From Clostridium sp. CAG:590 (GTDB lineage Bacteria > Bacillota > Clostridia > Lachnospirales > Lachnospiraceae): a DNA stretch of 9,844 nucleotides. Where the stretch lies: positions 47,434 through 57,277 of the forward strand of contig HF987862.1 of assembly GCA_000431135.1 (NCBI GenBank). Direction: 5' to 3'. Below are positions 1-5,532 of this stretch, piece by piece (the stretch's first letter is position 1; each line of letters opens with the position of its first letter). The notes beneath the pieces are model-generated. The model did not search any database, had not been told where the DNA came from, and worked only from the letters and a program-made list of their open reading frames with translations. A program made the position numbers and the translations under genes.

Positions 1-1
1 G

Positions 2-199
2 CAGGAATGTATCAGCACTCACAAAGTGCGGGCGCAGCTTGGCATCGAAGATGACATTCTAAGGGGATTGGGGATGTGCCTCCAACAAGCAAAATGCGCC
101 GCGTGTACACAGGGGTACTGCTTGCTAACTTGCGAAGCAACAACGAATGTTTTCCAGGTTTTTTATAGATTCGAATTTTTGAGATGGAGTATATTCTAA
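2..199 (+). CDS. Open frame at left edge, possible tail of a truncated gene
   Basis: Frame 2 stays open from the window edge to TAA at 197-199 (65 codons). The first half reads like protein (for example HKVRAQLGIEDDILRGLG), and the first ~120 bases look more GC-rich than what follows. I do not recognise a family. The last ~14 codons overlap a promoter-like repeat (156-208), so a true gene may have ended earlier, or the open frame may be chance. An antisense open frame also covers this stretch and looks no better. Upstream sequence is needed to decide. Confidence 0.25.
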   Translation, partial: QECISTHKVRAQLGIEDDILRGLGMCLQQAKCAACTQGYCLLTCEATTNVFQVFYRFEFLRWSIF

Positions 200-208
200 T
201 TATCAAAT
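156..208 (+). repeat. Copy A of a 53-bp repeated upstream element
   Basis: This stretch aligns without gaps to 920-972 (offset 764). Conserved blocks are AGGTTTTTTA (156-165), TTGARATGGMGTATATT (179-195) and ATTATCARAT (199-208); the 13 bases after the first block are not conserved. Each copy lies shortly before a strong ribosome-binding site (here TTAAGGAGGA at 221-230). TTGAGA at 179-184 could serve as a -35 element with TATCAA downstream, but GTATATT could equally be the -10. I infer a shared promoter or operator; which sub-elements bind RNA polymerase is unclear. Confidence 0.55.
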
Positions 209-237
209 CAACAACGAATCTTAAGGAGGAACGGACT

Positions 238-859
238 ATCAATAACATTTTGAAGATGTTGGTTTTTGTAGAAGAAAACAGGGTTTTCTTGCTTGTTGAA
301 AAAACTATCGGTTTCTTCGATGAAATTTGACTGCACATATTCGCCGATAGTAGCGGATAGATAGTACCCTGGGATGGTAAGGAAGGCTTCGTTGGCGTTG
401 CCTATTGTGCTTGTTTCAAAAAAATCTGAGGGTGACTTTCCTGTAGATCTATCATCATTAGCTTTTAAACTGCAAGGGGTCGCACACGTTATATATGAGG
501 GTAATGAGGGCGAAATTAGGGAGATAATATTAGAGATCCTTGAAGATTACTCTCGAAATGTTCAAAAGGATACCCGTAGAGATCATATAGTAACGGATTT
601 ACTGGAAAATAATAATTATGGGCATATCCCGGCAAAAAGAAGAGAACAGATTAAAGTGGCGCTTAAGGGATATAAGTCTTTAGATGGTTCCTTACGAGGA
701 CTCTTAGAAAGCATCGGATTTGTTATTACTGATGACGGAAAACATTATAAATGGACATATTTTGGAGATCACTGGTATTCAGTTACTATTGCAAAGACAA
801 GCAGTGATAATCGGGCAGAATTGAATATGACGTCACTCATAGATAATTTAATGTTGTAA
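238..859 (+). pseudogene. Broken gene of unrecognised family (frameshift plus amber codon)
   Basis: A strong SD (221-230) is followed by an open frame from about 238 with no normal start at the right distance: ATC sits where ATG would be expected, and the first ATG is at 256. This frame reads MLVFVEENRVFLLVEK and ends at TGA 328-330. Protein-like sequence then continues in the next frame (KFDCTYSPIVADR from 323), is cut by TAG at 362-364, and resumes in the same frame as YPGMVRKASLALPIVLVS to TAA at 857-859. The junction implies a one-base frameshift near 311-325, and the TAG is one transition from CAG. The surviving open part is 374-859 (161 aa); its ATG has no SD. Its C-terminal half (about residues 95-161, with GKHYKWTYFGD) looks like a compact alpha/beta domain. 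Function unknown. A short restart product from 374 remains possible but is not supported by an RBS. Confidence 0.6.
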
Positions 860-881
860 TAATGATACAAATAAGAATTTT

Positions 882-917
882 GGGGATTGGCAGATATAAA
901 TTGCCAGTCCTCTTTTT
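882..917 (+). terminator. Rho-independent terminator after the broken gene
   Basis: GGATTGGCA (884-892) pairs with TGCCAGTCC (902-910) with one wobble, extendable by two further pairs at the base, around a 9-nt loop, followed by a T5 run at 913-917. It lies 23 bp after the TAA at 859 and separates this unit from the next, which has its own repeat-type promoter element. Confidence 0.8.
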
Positions 918-919
918 GT

Positions 920-972
920 AGGTTTTTTAAAAAAGTGAGAAATTGAAATGGCGTATATTAGCATTATCAGAT
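920..972 (+). repeat. Copy B of the 53-bp repeated upstream element
   Basis: Gapless partner of 156-208, with AGGTTTTTTA at 920-929, TTGAAATGGCGTATATT at 943-959 and ATTATCAGAT at 963-972. It starts right after the terminator of the preceding unit and lies about 85 bp before the start of the next gene. That position fits a promoter or operator for the 1058-2376 unit. A weaker resemblance (TTGAAATGCGATATATAT, around 3425-3442) lies upstream of the 3572 gene. Confidence 0.55.
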
Positions 973-1057
973 GAAACAACACTGCCGGATTGAAAGGAGC
1001 CAGCACTCGGAACAACGTAGATTATTATCAAACAATACCATTAAGGAGGATTTTAAG

Positions 1058-1399
1058 ATGGATCAGATTATTAAGAAGATTGCAGCGTTAGGTGTTCCCG
1101 GACTTGTTTTTATGGTAGCTATTGAATTTAGTGGTTTGGTAGGAGCAGCAGCCCTTACCACTGCACTTGCGGCACTCGGACCGGGCGGAATTGTAGGAGG
1201 TGTTATGACTCTTTGTGTGCTCGGGGTAATTGCAGATGGTATCGCTGAGTATGGATTTGATGCCATTGTAAAGGGCGTTCTCAAGGAACTTTATTGCAGG
1301 GGTGAATCCAAGGAAGGTATCAAGGAAAAGGTAAGTAAGTACCCGATATCTTCGAAACTTAAGAGTAATCTGTACGACGTAGTCGATAAGTTTGCTTAA
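1058..1399 (+). CDS. Small glycine/alanine-rich membrane protein
   Basis: Predicted 113 aa. The start at ATG 1058 is chosen because AAGGAGGA (1043-1050) lies 7 bp upstream; an in-frame ATG at 971 lacks an SD. Residues 10-62 form a long hydrophobic stretch with LGVPGL, GAAALTTALAALGPGG and GGVMTLCVLGVI, probably one long or two short membrane helices with small-residue packing. Residues 63-113 are amphipathic and charged, with KYPISSKLKSNLYDVVDKF at the end. From memory this matches a widespread family of ~110-aa hypothetical proteins with the same ALTTALAALGPGG core and a YPIS-type tail; no function is established that I can cite. A membrane-acting effector or immunity role is inference. It lies upstream of the 1483 gene, separated by an 83-bp spacer with a strong hairpin. 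Confidence 0.85.
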   Translation: MDQIIKKIAALGVPGLVFMVAIEFSGLVGAAALTTALAALGPGGIVGGVMTLCVLGVIADGIAEYGFDAIVKGVLKELYCRGESKEGIKEKVSKYPISSKLKSNLYDVVDKFA

Positions 1400-1408
1400 G
1401 TGTTCTGA

Positions 1409-1439
1409 CGGATGGAAGGAGAGCTGTTCCTTCCATCCG
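1409..1439 (+). other. Perfect 12-bp intercistronic hairpin
   Basis: CGGATGGAAGGA (1409-1420) is perfectly complementary to TCCTTCCATCCG (1428-1439) around a 7-nt loop. No T run follows on the + strand and none exists on the - strand, so it is not a standard terminator. Its place between two genes of one apparent unit suggests a 3'-end stabiliser or processing element that would let the upstream gene be expressed more than the downstream one. This is inference. Confidence 0.7.
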
Positions 1440-1482
1440 AGAAAATTATGTATGAAAAAATACAATATGGAGGAATTGAATC

Positions 1483-2376
1483 TTGACAAATAAGAATGAA
1501 GGGAAGACAATGGGACTGGGAGCAGAAATTATAAGAGAAGGTTACGAGGCATCAGTCGTCAGCAGGATGACTGGAAGGGCAGGTGCCTATAGTCCTAAGG
1601 GTTCTGCGGGAAATGCATTAGAGATCATGGCTAATGACAAGAGCAATCTTGGTAATTTGTTTAAGCCTGATACTGTAACAAGGCTTACTAAGTCATCAAC
1701 GGCTACTCAGGTTGATGCAGTAACCACTAAGGCAGGAAAGGTCGTTGAACGTATTCAGTATAAGGATACAGTTAGTCCTGCAGGTGTTCAGAAGACGTTG
1801 AATCAGGTAAAGGCAGGAAAGTATCAGCAGGCATAGCTGCGTGGAACAATTGAAGCAACAGAAAAGTATAATGCAGCTGCAAAAGCAAGTGGCGTGTCAA
1901 AGACTATGAAATCGACAGGAATTTCTCCCAATGCAACTCAGCGTGTTGGAGATAAGTTTACAAAACAGCCATTAAAGATAGGAGGTTTGGGAGATGCAGT
2001 AAAGGGATCTACTGGTGTTGCTGTAGGAATTACAACAGCGGTTGAAGTGGGAAAGTCAATCACAAATGGAGACTCAGTTGGTGAGTGTACAGGATATGTT
2101 GTATCAAAGGGGGCAGAAAGTGCGTTAAGTGCTGCAGCCACAACAGTTGCAGCTGAAACAACAGTAAGTGTTGTTGGAGAACTGTTGGCTACATCTGCAA
2201 TTCCTGTAGCGGGTCCGTTAATTGCAGGTGTTGGTACAGCGCTCCTTGTTGGCGATGCTGTGAGTGAGATTACGGATGGTCTATTTGATGGCATGGGGTA
2301 TACTATTGGTGAAGTTGTAGATGATGTAGTAGATAGAATTTCTGATTTTGTAGGAGAGTTGTTTTGGTGGGTTTGA
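1483..2376 (+). pseudogene. Hydrophobic-tail effector-like gene interrupted by an in-frame amber codon
   Basis: TTG start at 1483 with GGAGG at 1469-1473. Translation gives 117 residues, then TAG (1834-1836), then 179 more residues in the same frame to TGA at 2374-2376; intact length would be 297 aa. The join QVKAGKYQQA-*-LRGTIEATEKYNAAA reads as continuous protein, and TAG is one C-to-T change from CAG, so Gln is the likely original. N-terminal part (1-~165) is soluble, with VVERIQYKDT and MKSTGIS motifs. Residues ~167-275 are glycine/alanine/valine-rich and hydrophobic with GxxxG-like spacing; the end is acidic and closes in WWV. The architecture (soluble head plus glycine-zipper-like tail) resembles membrane-acting effectors. 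A restart at GTG 1894 has no SD. Either a recent nonsense mutant or a gene needing amber suppression; family function unknown. Confidence 0.75.
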
Positions 2377-2523
2377 GTTTCTTGTTTTGCCTTAACATAA
2401 AAACCAAAATGCGACTTGAAAATAGTTTAAATGTTAAAGGAAAATAATGACGTTAAGGAAAGAATGCTACATACAGGAAGAAGTTTTTGGAGTAGGATCG
2501 GATATTAAATACTGAATATTCTT

Positions 2524-2631
2524 GTGCGGAAGAACCACGGACACTGGATTATTCATGAATATTTATCAGCAATATCTGTAAAAGATAAATCAAGATTCCC
2601 CAAATGTTCAATGATATTGTATGTAGAGTGA
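2524..2631 (+). pseudogene. Possible remnant of a small phage-type zinc-ribbon protein
   Basis: Frame reads VRKNHGHWIIHEYLSAISVK, then DKSRFPKCSMILYVE, to TGA at 2629-2631. The pattern GHWIIHEY ... FPKCS resembles, from memory, short phage proteins whose middle is a Cys-x2-Cys zinc ribbon, but the second cysteine and the distal pair are missing here. No SD precedes the GTG at 2524. It could be a decayed fragment or coincidence. Confidence 0.2.
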
Positions 2632-2802
2632 GGGCAATGGAATCAGGGTTAGTAATATTTGCAAAGATTAGTAACAACAAAGTTTTGGCAATCAACATGA
2701 CTGCCACAGTTAACATAAAAATCACTTCCGATTGAAAAATATCTGCTGCCGTAAGCGACGGTTCTTAATTGATAGGTGCGAGTTGTCATGTTTTTCGATA
2801 AA

Positions 2803-2824
2803 TTTGTCAAGTGTTTTTGACAAA
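2803..2824. promoter_or_regulatory. Perfect 8-bp inverted repeat upstream of the cold-shock gene
   Basis: TTTGTCAA (2803-2810) and TTGACAAA (2817-2824) are perfect complements with a 6-bp spacer. The element lies about 100 bp before the ATG at 2927 and about 40 bp before the best -35-like box, so an operator is the natural reading. It also contains TTGACA, so it could itself overlap a promoter. Confidence 0.45.
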
Positions 2825-2863
2825 AAGTGAGTGATCTTAAAAAAGAAATCTAAAAGTTTTGTT

Positions 2864-2893
2864 TTGACAGGCTTAAAGATTTCGAGAGATTAT
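2864..2893 (+). promoter_or_regulatory. Candidate promoter of the cold-shock-domain gene
   Basis: TTGACA at 2864-2869 is a perfect -35 box. The best -10 is GATTAT at 2888-2893, 18 bp away, which is a modest match. It would give a short leader before the start at 2927. The weak -10 keeps confidence low. Confidence 0.35.
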
Positions 2894-2926
2894 ATGATTG
2901 TTATGGAGGATTGAAGGAATATTAAT

Positions 2927-3301
2927 ATGAAAGGAAATGTGTTACTTTTTGATAATCAAAAGGGATGGGGATTTATTAGAGGTTCAGATAACAAAGATTA
3001 TTTTGTACATTACTCAAATATTGAGAACAACGGAAAAAGAAATTTGTATGAAGAAGAAATTGTATCTTTTGAAATAGGAAAAGGGACTAATGGTAAAGAA
3101 CAAGCACTTCATGTAAAATCGATTCTTACTTGCAAGATGGTAAAGAAGCTATTAAAGGATAAAGGAAATCATATTAAAACAATTAAAGATCAGTATGGTA
3201 AAAGAAAATATATTGTTTTCAACTCAGATAATATAATGCAAACAGATGAATGTGGAATGTCTTTTAAAGAACTTGTTGCATATGCAGGCATCATTATCTA
3301 A
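2927..3301 (+). CDS. Cold-shock-domain protein with an extra C-terminal region
   Basis: Predicted 124 aa. AAGGA at 2914-2918 sits 8 bp before the ATG. Residues 1-67 are a cold-shock/S1-like OB fold: KGWGFI (12-17) corresponds to the RNP1 motif and DYFVHYSNI (24-32) to RNP2, the surface aromatic residues that stack on single-stranded RNA or DNA. Typical CspA-type proteins are 65-70 aa, so residues 68-124 are an added domain, with a basic helix-like start (KMVKKLLKDKG) and a C-terminal MSFKELVAYAGIII. I do not recognise that part. Likely a nucleic-acid-binding regulator; its position between effector-like genes suggests, but does not show, a local regulatory role. A frame open for 36 codons continues after the TAA, but the stop looks genuine. 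Confidence 0.8.
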   Translation: MKGNVLLFDNQKGWGFIRGSDNKDYFVHYSNIENNGKRNLYEEEIVSFEIGKGTNGKEQALHVKSILTCKMVKKLLKDKGNHIKTIKDQYGKRKYIVFNSDNIMQTDECGMSFKELVAYAGIII

Positions 3302-3463
3302 CGTAAAATCATTCTTCGAGTGGAGAACATTACATATGGAGATGTGTTTGCGGTGAGAGTAGCAAGCCTGCTAATGATGATATTGTTCAGTAAACGATTT
3401 GAAAATGTTTGATCATAACATCTTTTGAAATGCGATATATATCCTCGTTTGATTACGTTATAG

Positions 3464-3535
3464 TGCAAAACGTGGGGGAAATTTTACATTTAGAATTAGA
3501 AAGCGTCAAATGATTGTGGATTTTTGCGTTTTGCA
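3464..3535. repeat. Spaced inverted repeat upstream of the 70-aa pair
   Basis: TGCAAAACG (3464-3472) and CGTTTTGCA (3527-3535) are perfect 9-bp complements 54 bp apart, ending 36 bp before the start at 3572. The 270-bp gap between 3301 and 3572 holds no convincing gene; it also has a partial match to the repeated 53-bp element near 3425-3442. The arms could bring two operator half-sites together or fold in the leader RNA and influence the RBS. Confidence 0.35.
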
Positions 3536-3571
3536 ACGTCTGGATAGTGTAACTGCGGGAAAGGAGAATAT

Positions 3572-3784
3572 ATGAAAAATAGAATTGCAGAAACAATAGG
3601 AAGTGTAACTGGTGTAATTGCAGGTGCGGCTACAGGAGCTATAAAGGGTAGTTCGATTGGCATTGCTGTAGGTGGACCTGTGGGAGCAATTGTGGGGACA
3701 ATTCCCTGCGCAGTTGTAGGTGCGGTGACCGCGGGATTGATTGGAAATAAGATTGGCACAGAGATTGATCGTAAAAATGATTGA
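3572..3784 (+). CDS. 70-aa glycine-zipper protein, bacteriocin- or toxin-like
   Basis: ATG at 3572 with AAGGAG at 3561-3566. After a short charged start (MKNRIAET) almost the whole chain (residues 9-62) is Gly/Ala/Val/Ile with small residues every three to four positions (GVIAGAATGAIKGSSIG, GGPVGAIVG), ending in a charged tail EIDRKND. This is the glycine-zipper pattern of proteins that pack or oligomerise in membranes. No double-glycine leader with an upstream acidic pro-region is evident, and no cleavage site is clear. Possible roles: leaderless bacteriocin, membrane toxin, or surface glycine-zipper lipid-associated protein. The next gene, same length and 15 bp downstream, fits a partner. 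Confidence 0.75.
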   Translation: MKNRIAETIGSVTGVIAGAATGAIKGSSIGIAVGGPVGAIVGTIPCAVVGAVTAGLIGNKIGTEIDRKND

Positions 3785-3799
3785 GGGGGTGAGACTTTA

Positions 3800-4012
3800 A
3801 TGAAAAAATCAAAAATTCATTTGTTATGCGCTATTGTTTCCTTCGCCTTGATTATGACAATATTCTGGGTAGTCCAGTATTTTGTGAATCCACATTTACA
3901 GCCATCTAAGGTAGTGATAGTACTTGAATATGTCTTTGGCATCATACTGTGCAGTATTGCATCCGGTTGGCTAAGCTGGAGAAAGAAACAGAGATATAAA
4001 ACAGTGGAATAA
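3800..4012 (+). CDS. 70-aa two-helix membrane protein, possible immunity/antitoxin partner
   Basis: ATG at 3800; GGGGGTGAG just after the upstream stop acts as the SD, and the 15-bp gap implies co-translation with the 3572 gene. Two predicted transmembrane helices: about 6-29 (HLLCAIVSFALIMTIFWVV) and about 38-58 (VVIVLEYVFGIILCSIASG), with a basic cytoplasmic-type tail RKKQRYK. Small two-helix proteins of this shape next to membrane-active peptides are often immunity proteins; here that is inference from layout only. No family recognised. Confidence 0.75.
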   Translation: MKKSKIHLLCAIVSFALIMTIFWVVQYFVNPHLQPSKVVIVLEYVFGIILCSIASGWLSWRKKQRYKTVE

Positions 4013-4103
4013 TATATAGTTTATGAGTGGCGCGGAATAATGGATGAATTGTTGAATGCAATTGTCATTTGTAATTATGTATTTCTGGTCAAAAGTTTGA
4101 ACA

Positions 4104-4125
4104 TTTGGTCATATTTATGACCAAA
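4104..4125. promoter_or_regulatory. 22-bp near-perfect dyad upstream of the nuclease gene
   Basis: TTTGGTCATA (4104-4113) and TATGACCAAA (4116-4125) are perfect complements with a 2-bp centre. It lies ~175 bp before the nuclease start. The short centre favours a protein-binding operator or cruciform over an RNA hairpin. No T run follows, so a terminator for the 4012 gene is unlikely. Confidence 0.5.
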
Positions 4126-4146
4126 AAGAAAGCAATTATGACTATT

Positions 4147-4174
4147 TGAACATAAAGTTATGTATTTATGTTCA
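4147..4174. promoter_or_regulatory. Second dyad upstream of the nuclease gene
   Basis: TGAACATAAA (4147-4156) and TTTATGTTCA (4165-4174) are perfect complements with an 8-bp spacer. The left arm is part of TTTGAACAT, which also occurs at about 4096-4104, so several related half-sites cluster in 80 bp together with the dyad at 4104-4125. This looks like a regulator-binding region in the 286-bp gap before the nuclease gene; the rest of that gap holds no convincing gene. Confidence 0.45.
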
Positions 4175-4298
4175 TAATTTTTAAAGTTCTGTGAAGTTAT
4201 CGGCATTGTTATGGACAATAAGGAAACAACGTGCTATGGTACTCCTACATTCGGATGAATTTATAAGCTTCTGCGGCAGAGAATGAAGGAGGAACGAT

Positions 4299-5174
4299 TT
4301 GTCAGATAGTACAGATGAGACAAAAGTAAATGATGTGAATGACCCAATCCATGTAACAAACGCAATGGATGCCAATGAACCCATCGGATATACACTGAAG
4401 AACAATTATCTGTTTATTGCATTGATGAATGATTCGGAATATGCATTGAAGAAGTTGGTATGCTCGCTGCTCGGGTATCCGCAAAGCGATATTAAGAAGC
4501 TCACCATAAGAAATCCCATTCAGGTAGGAAAAGCAATCGAACGAAAGGGATTCGTATTAGATGTGGCATTGCTGCTAAATGATGATACATATATCAACAT
4601 TGAATTACAGCTGATTGATTACGGCAACTGGCCGGAACGTTCGGTAGGGTATTTGTGCCGGTCATATGACAACCTGAATCGTGGCGATGATTATATCGAT
4701 ACAAAACCGGCGATCCATATCGGTATTTTAGACTTCACGTTATTTGAAGAGTACCCGGAATTTTTTGCATCCTATCGTCTTCTGAATGTGAAAAATCACA
4801 ATGAATACACTAGTAAATTCCAACTCTATGTGTTAGACTTAAACCAAATAGAACTTGCAACGCAGGAAGACCGGAAACACGAACGGGATGTCTGGGCTCG
4901 CCTGTTTCAGGCAAAGACTAGGGGTGATCTTATGAGTATTGCACAACAGTATAAGGAATTCGAACCGGTAATTAACAAGATGAATGCATTGATGTCAGAC
5001 GATGCGATACAGCTTCAGTATGATGCAGAGGAGACACTTCGTAACCGGGAGAAGGGAATCCGTAAGAAGATCCATCGACTGGAGGAAGAGCTGGCAGACA
5101 AAGATGAGCGGTTGCTGAACCAAGAAGCAAGAATTGCAGAATTAGAAGCAAAGCTGGAAGAATTGCAAAAATAA
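4299..5174 (+). CDS. Rpn/PDDEXK_2-type PD-(D/E)XK nuclease (often annotated as transposase)
   Basis: Predicted 291 aa, TTG start at 4299 with a strong AAGGAGGA SD 5-7 bp upstream. The start of the fold (EPIGYTLKNNYLFIALM, residues 27-43) and the nuclease core FVLDVALL...YINIELQ give the motif D88-x13-E102-x-Q104, the D...ExQ variant of PD-(D/E)XK usual in this family. Residues ~140-210 complete the family region; residues ~245-291 are a highly charged coiled coil (LEEELADKDERLLNQEARIAELEAK). Family members are recombination-promoting or anti-phage DNA nucleases; E. coli Rpn proteins are the studied relatives. No transposase partner or terminal repeats are seen, so 'transposase' is probably a misnomer here. 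An in-frame internal start at 4932 with a strong SD is discussed separately. Nuclease residues look intact. Confidence 0.9.
   Translation: MSDSTDETKVNDVNDPIHVTNAMDANEPIGYTLKNNYLFIALMNDSEYALKKLVCSLLGYPQSDIKKLTIRNPIQVGKAIERKGFVLDVALLLNDDTYINIELQLIDYGNWPERSVGYLCRSYDNLNRGDDYIDTKPAIHIGILDFTLFEEYPEFFASYRLLNVKNHNEYTSKFQLYVLDLNQIELATQEDRKHERDVWARLFQAKTRGDLMSIAQQYKEFEPVINKMNALMSDDAIQLQYDAEETLRNREKGIRKKIHRLEEELADKDERLLNQEARIAELEAKLEELQK
4932..5174 (+). CDS. Candidate internally initiated C-terminal product of the nuclease gene
   Basis: Codon 212 of the nuclease gene is ATG (4932-4934). GGGGTGATC at 4921-4929 can pair with the 3' end of 16S rRNA over nine positions with one G-U wobble, and the purine core sits about 7 bp from the ATG, an ideal distance. 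The product would be 80 aa: MSIAQQYKEFEPVINKMNAL plus the C-terminal coiled coil, without the nuclease core. In E. coli rpn genes a short C-terminal protein started inside the gene has been reported to inhibit the full-length nuclease. Here the RBS is seen in the sequence; the function is inference by analogy. Confidence 0.5.
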   Translation: MSIAQQYKEFEPVINKMNALMSDDAIQLQYDAEETLRNREKGIRKKIHRLEEELADKDERLLNQEARIAELEAKLEELQK

Positions 5175-5183
5175 TGTGCGAAG

Positions 5184-5227
5184 AAGACCTGGATGATGAA
5201 TGATACCATCTATAATCTGGGTCTTTT
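5184..5227 (+). terminator. Probable terminator of the nuclease gene
   Basis: AAGACCTGGAT (5184-5194) pairs with ATCTGGGTCTT (5215-5225) over 11 positions including two G-U pairs, loop 20 nt, followed by TT then AGTT. It lies 10 bp after the nuclease stop. The U tract is short, so termination may be partial, and it overlaps the start of the small broken ORF at 5193. Confidence 0.5.
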
Positions 5228-5435
5228 AGTTAGATATCTTTTTCTAATTGAAGAGGTTTATGAACCGGGAAGCCCATTGGCTTTAGATAATGGGTAGTTC
5301 GCAGAAGATAGTGTTATTGCGAATTATCAGGGTATTTCGTTTAGGATATATCTTGGTGAGAATGCGGAAACTGAGAAATTTCCGCGATACATGTACAATT
5401 TCATCATGAAACTTTTGGAGAATCAATTAAAATGA
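5193..5435 (+). pseudogene. Small ORF with in-frame amber, unrecognised
   Basis: ATG at 5193 or 5196 opens a frame reading NDTIYNLGLLVRYLFLIEEV, cut by TAG at 5295-5297 (after ALDNG), and continuing in frame as FAEDSVIANYQGISFRIYLG to ELLENQLK-like end and TGA at 5433-5435. Both halves look like real protein; the amber replaces one codon of an ~80-aa protein. No good SD precedes the start, and the frame overlaps a hairpin, so it may be a remnant inserted or left behind here. A terminator follows at 5451-5488, consistent with a former transcription unit end. Family unknown. Confidence 0.4.
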
Positions 5436-5450
5436 GCGGATAAAAATACG

Positions 5451-5488
5451 AATAACGTTCAATTATGACATTTAAACGGTTATTTTTT
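5451..5488 (+). terminator. Terminator at the end of the accessory region
   Basis: AATAACGTT (5451-5459) pairs with AACGGTTATT (5475-5484) with one bulged G, followed by T4 that merges with the stem end to make a T6 run. It closes the accessory region before the str operon signals begin. Confidence 0.6.
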
Positions 5489-5532
5489 ACATGATAGTAT
5501 TTTTTCATATAAAAATGCGGTATACTATAAGA

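Larger units (their letters stand above)
2377..2926 (+). other. 550-bp gene-poor stretch with small fragments
   Basis: No full gene is visible. CCTTAACAT (about 2390-2398) can pair with ATGTTAAAGG (about 2431-2440) with one bulged A, a possible weak transcript-end structure for the preceding gene. Two short protein-like frames lie at 2524-2631 and 2637-2735 (see separate entry and findings). The right end carries a dyad and a possible promoter for the cold-shock gene. The rest is AT-rich with stops in all + frames. Confidence 0.5.

Noticed and set aside
12..338. 108-codon open frame on the - strand
   Set aside because: No RBS, odd composition, and it runs antisense to the repeat element and SD of the 238-859 gene, which have better support.
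971..1057. Longer start for the 1058 gene
   Set aside because: The extra 29 residues are unlike the family start and lack an SD, while AAGGAGGA is ideally placed for 1058.
1088..1510. 140-codon - strand frame across the 1058 gene
   Set aside because: Antisense shadow of a gene with a strong SD and coherent membrane-protein sequence; crosses the perfect hairpin.
3302..3412. 36 codons open in frame after the cold-shock gene stop
   Set aside because: The stop is TAA, the downstream residues show no clear link to the protein, and 36 open codons can occur by chance.
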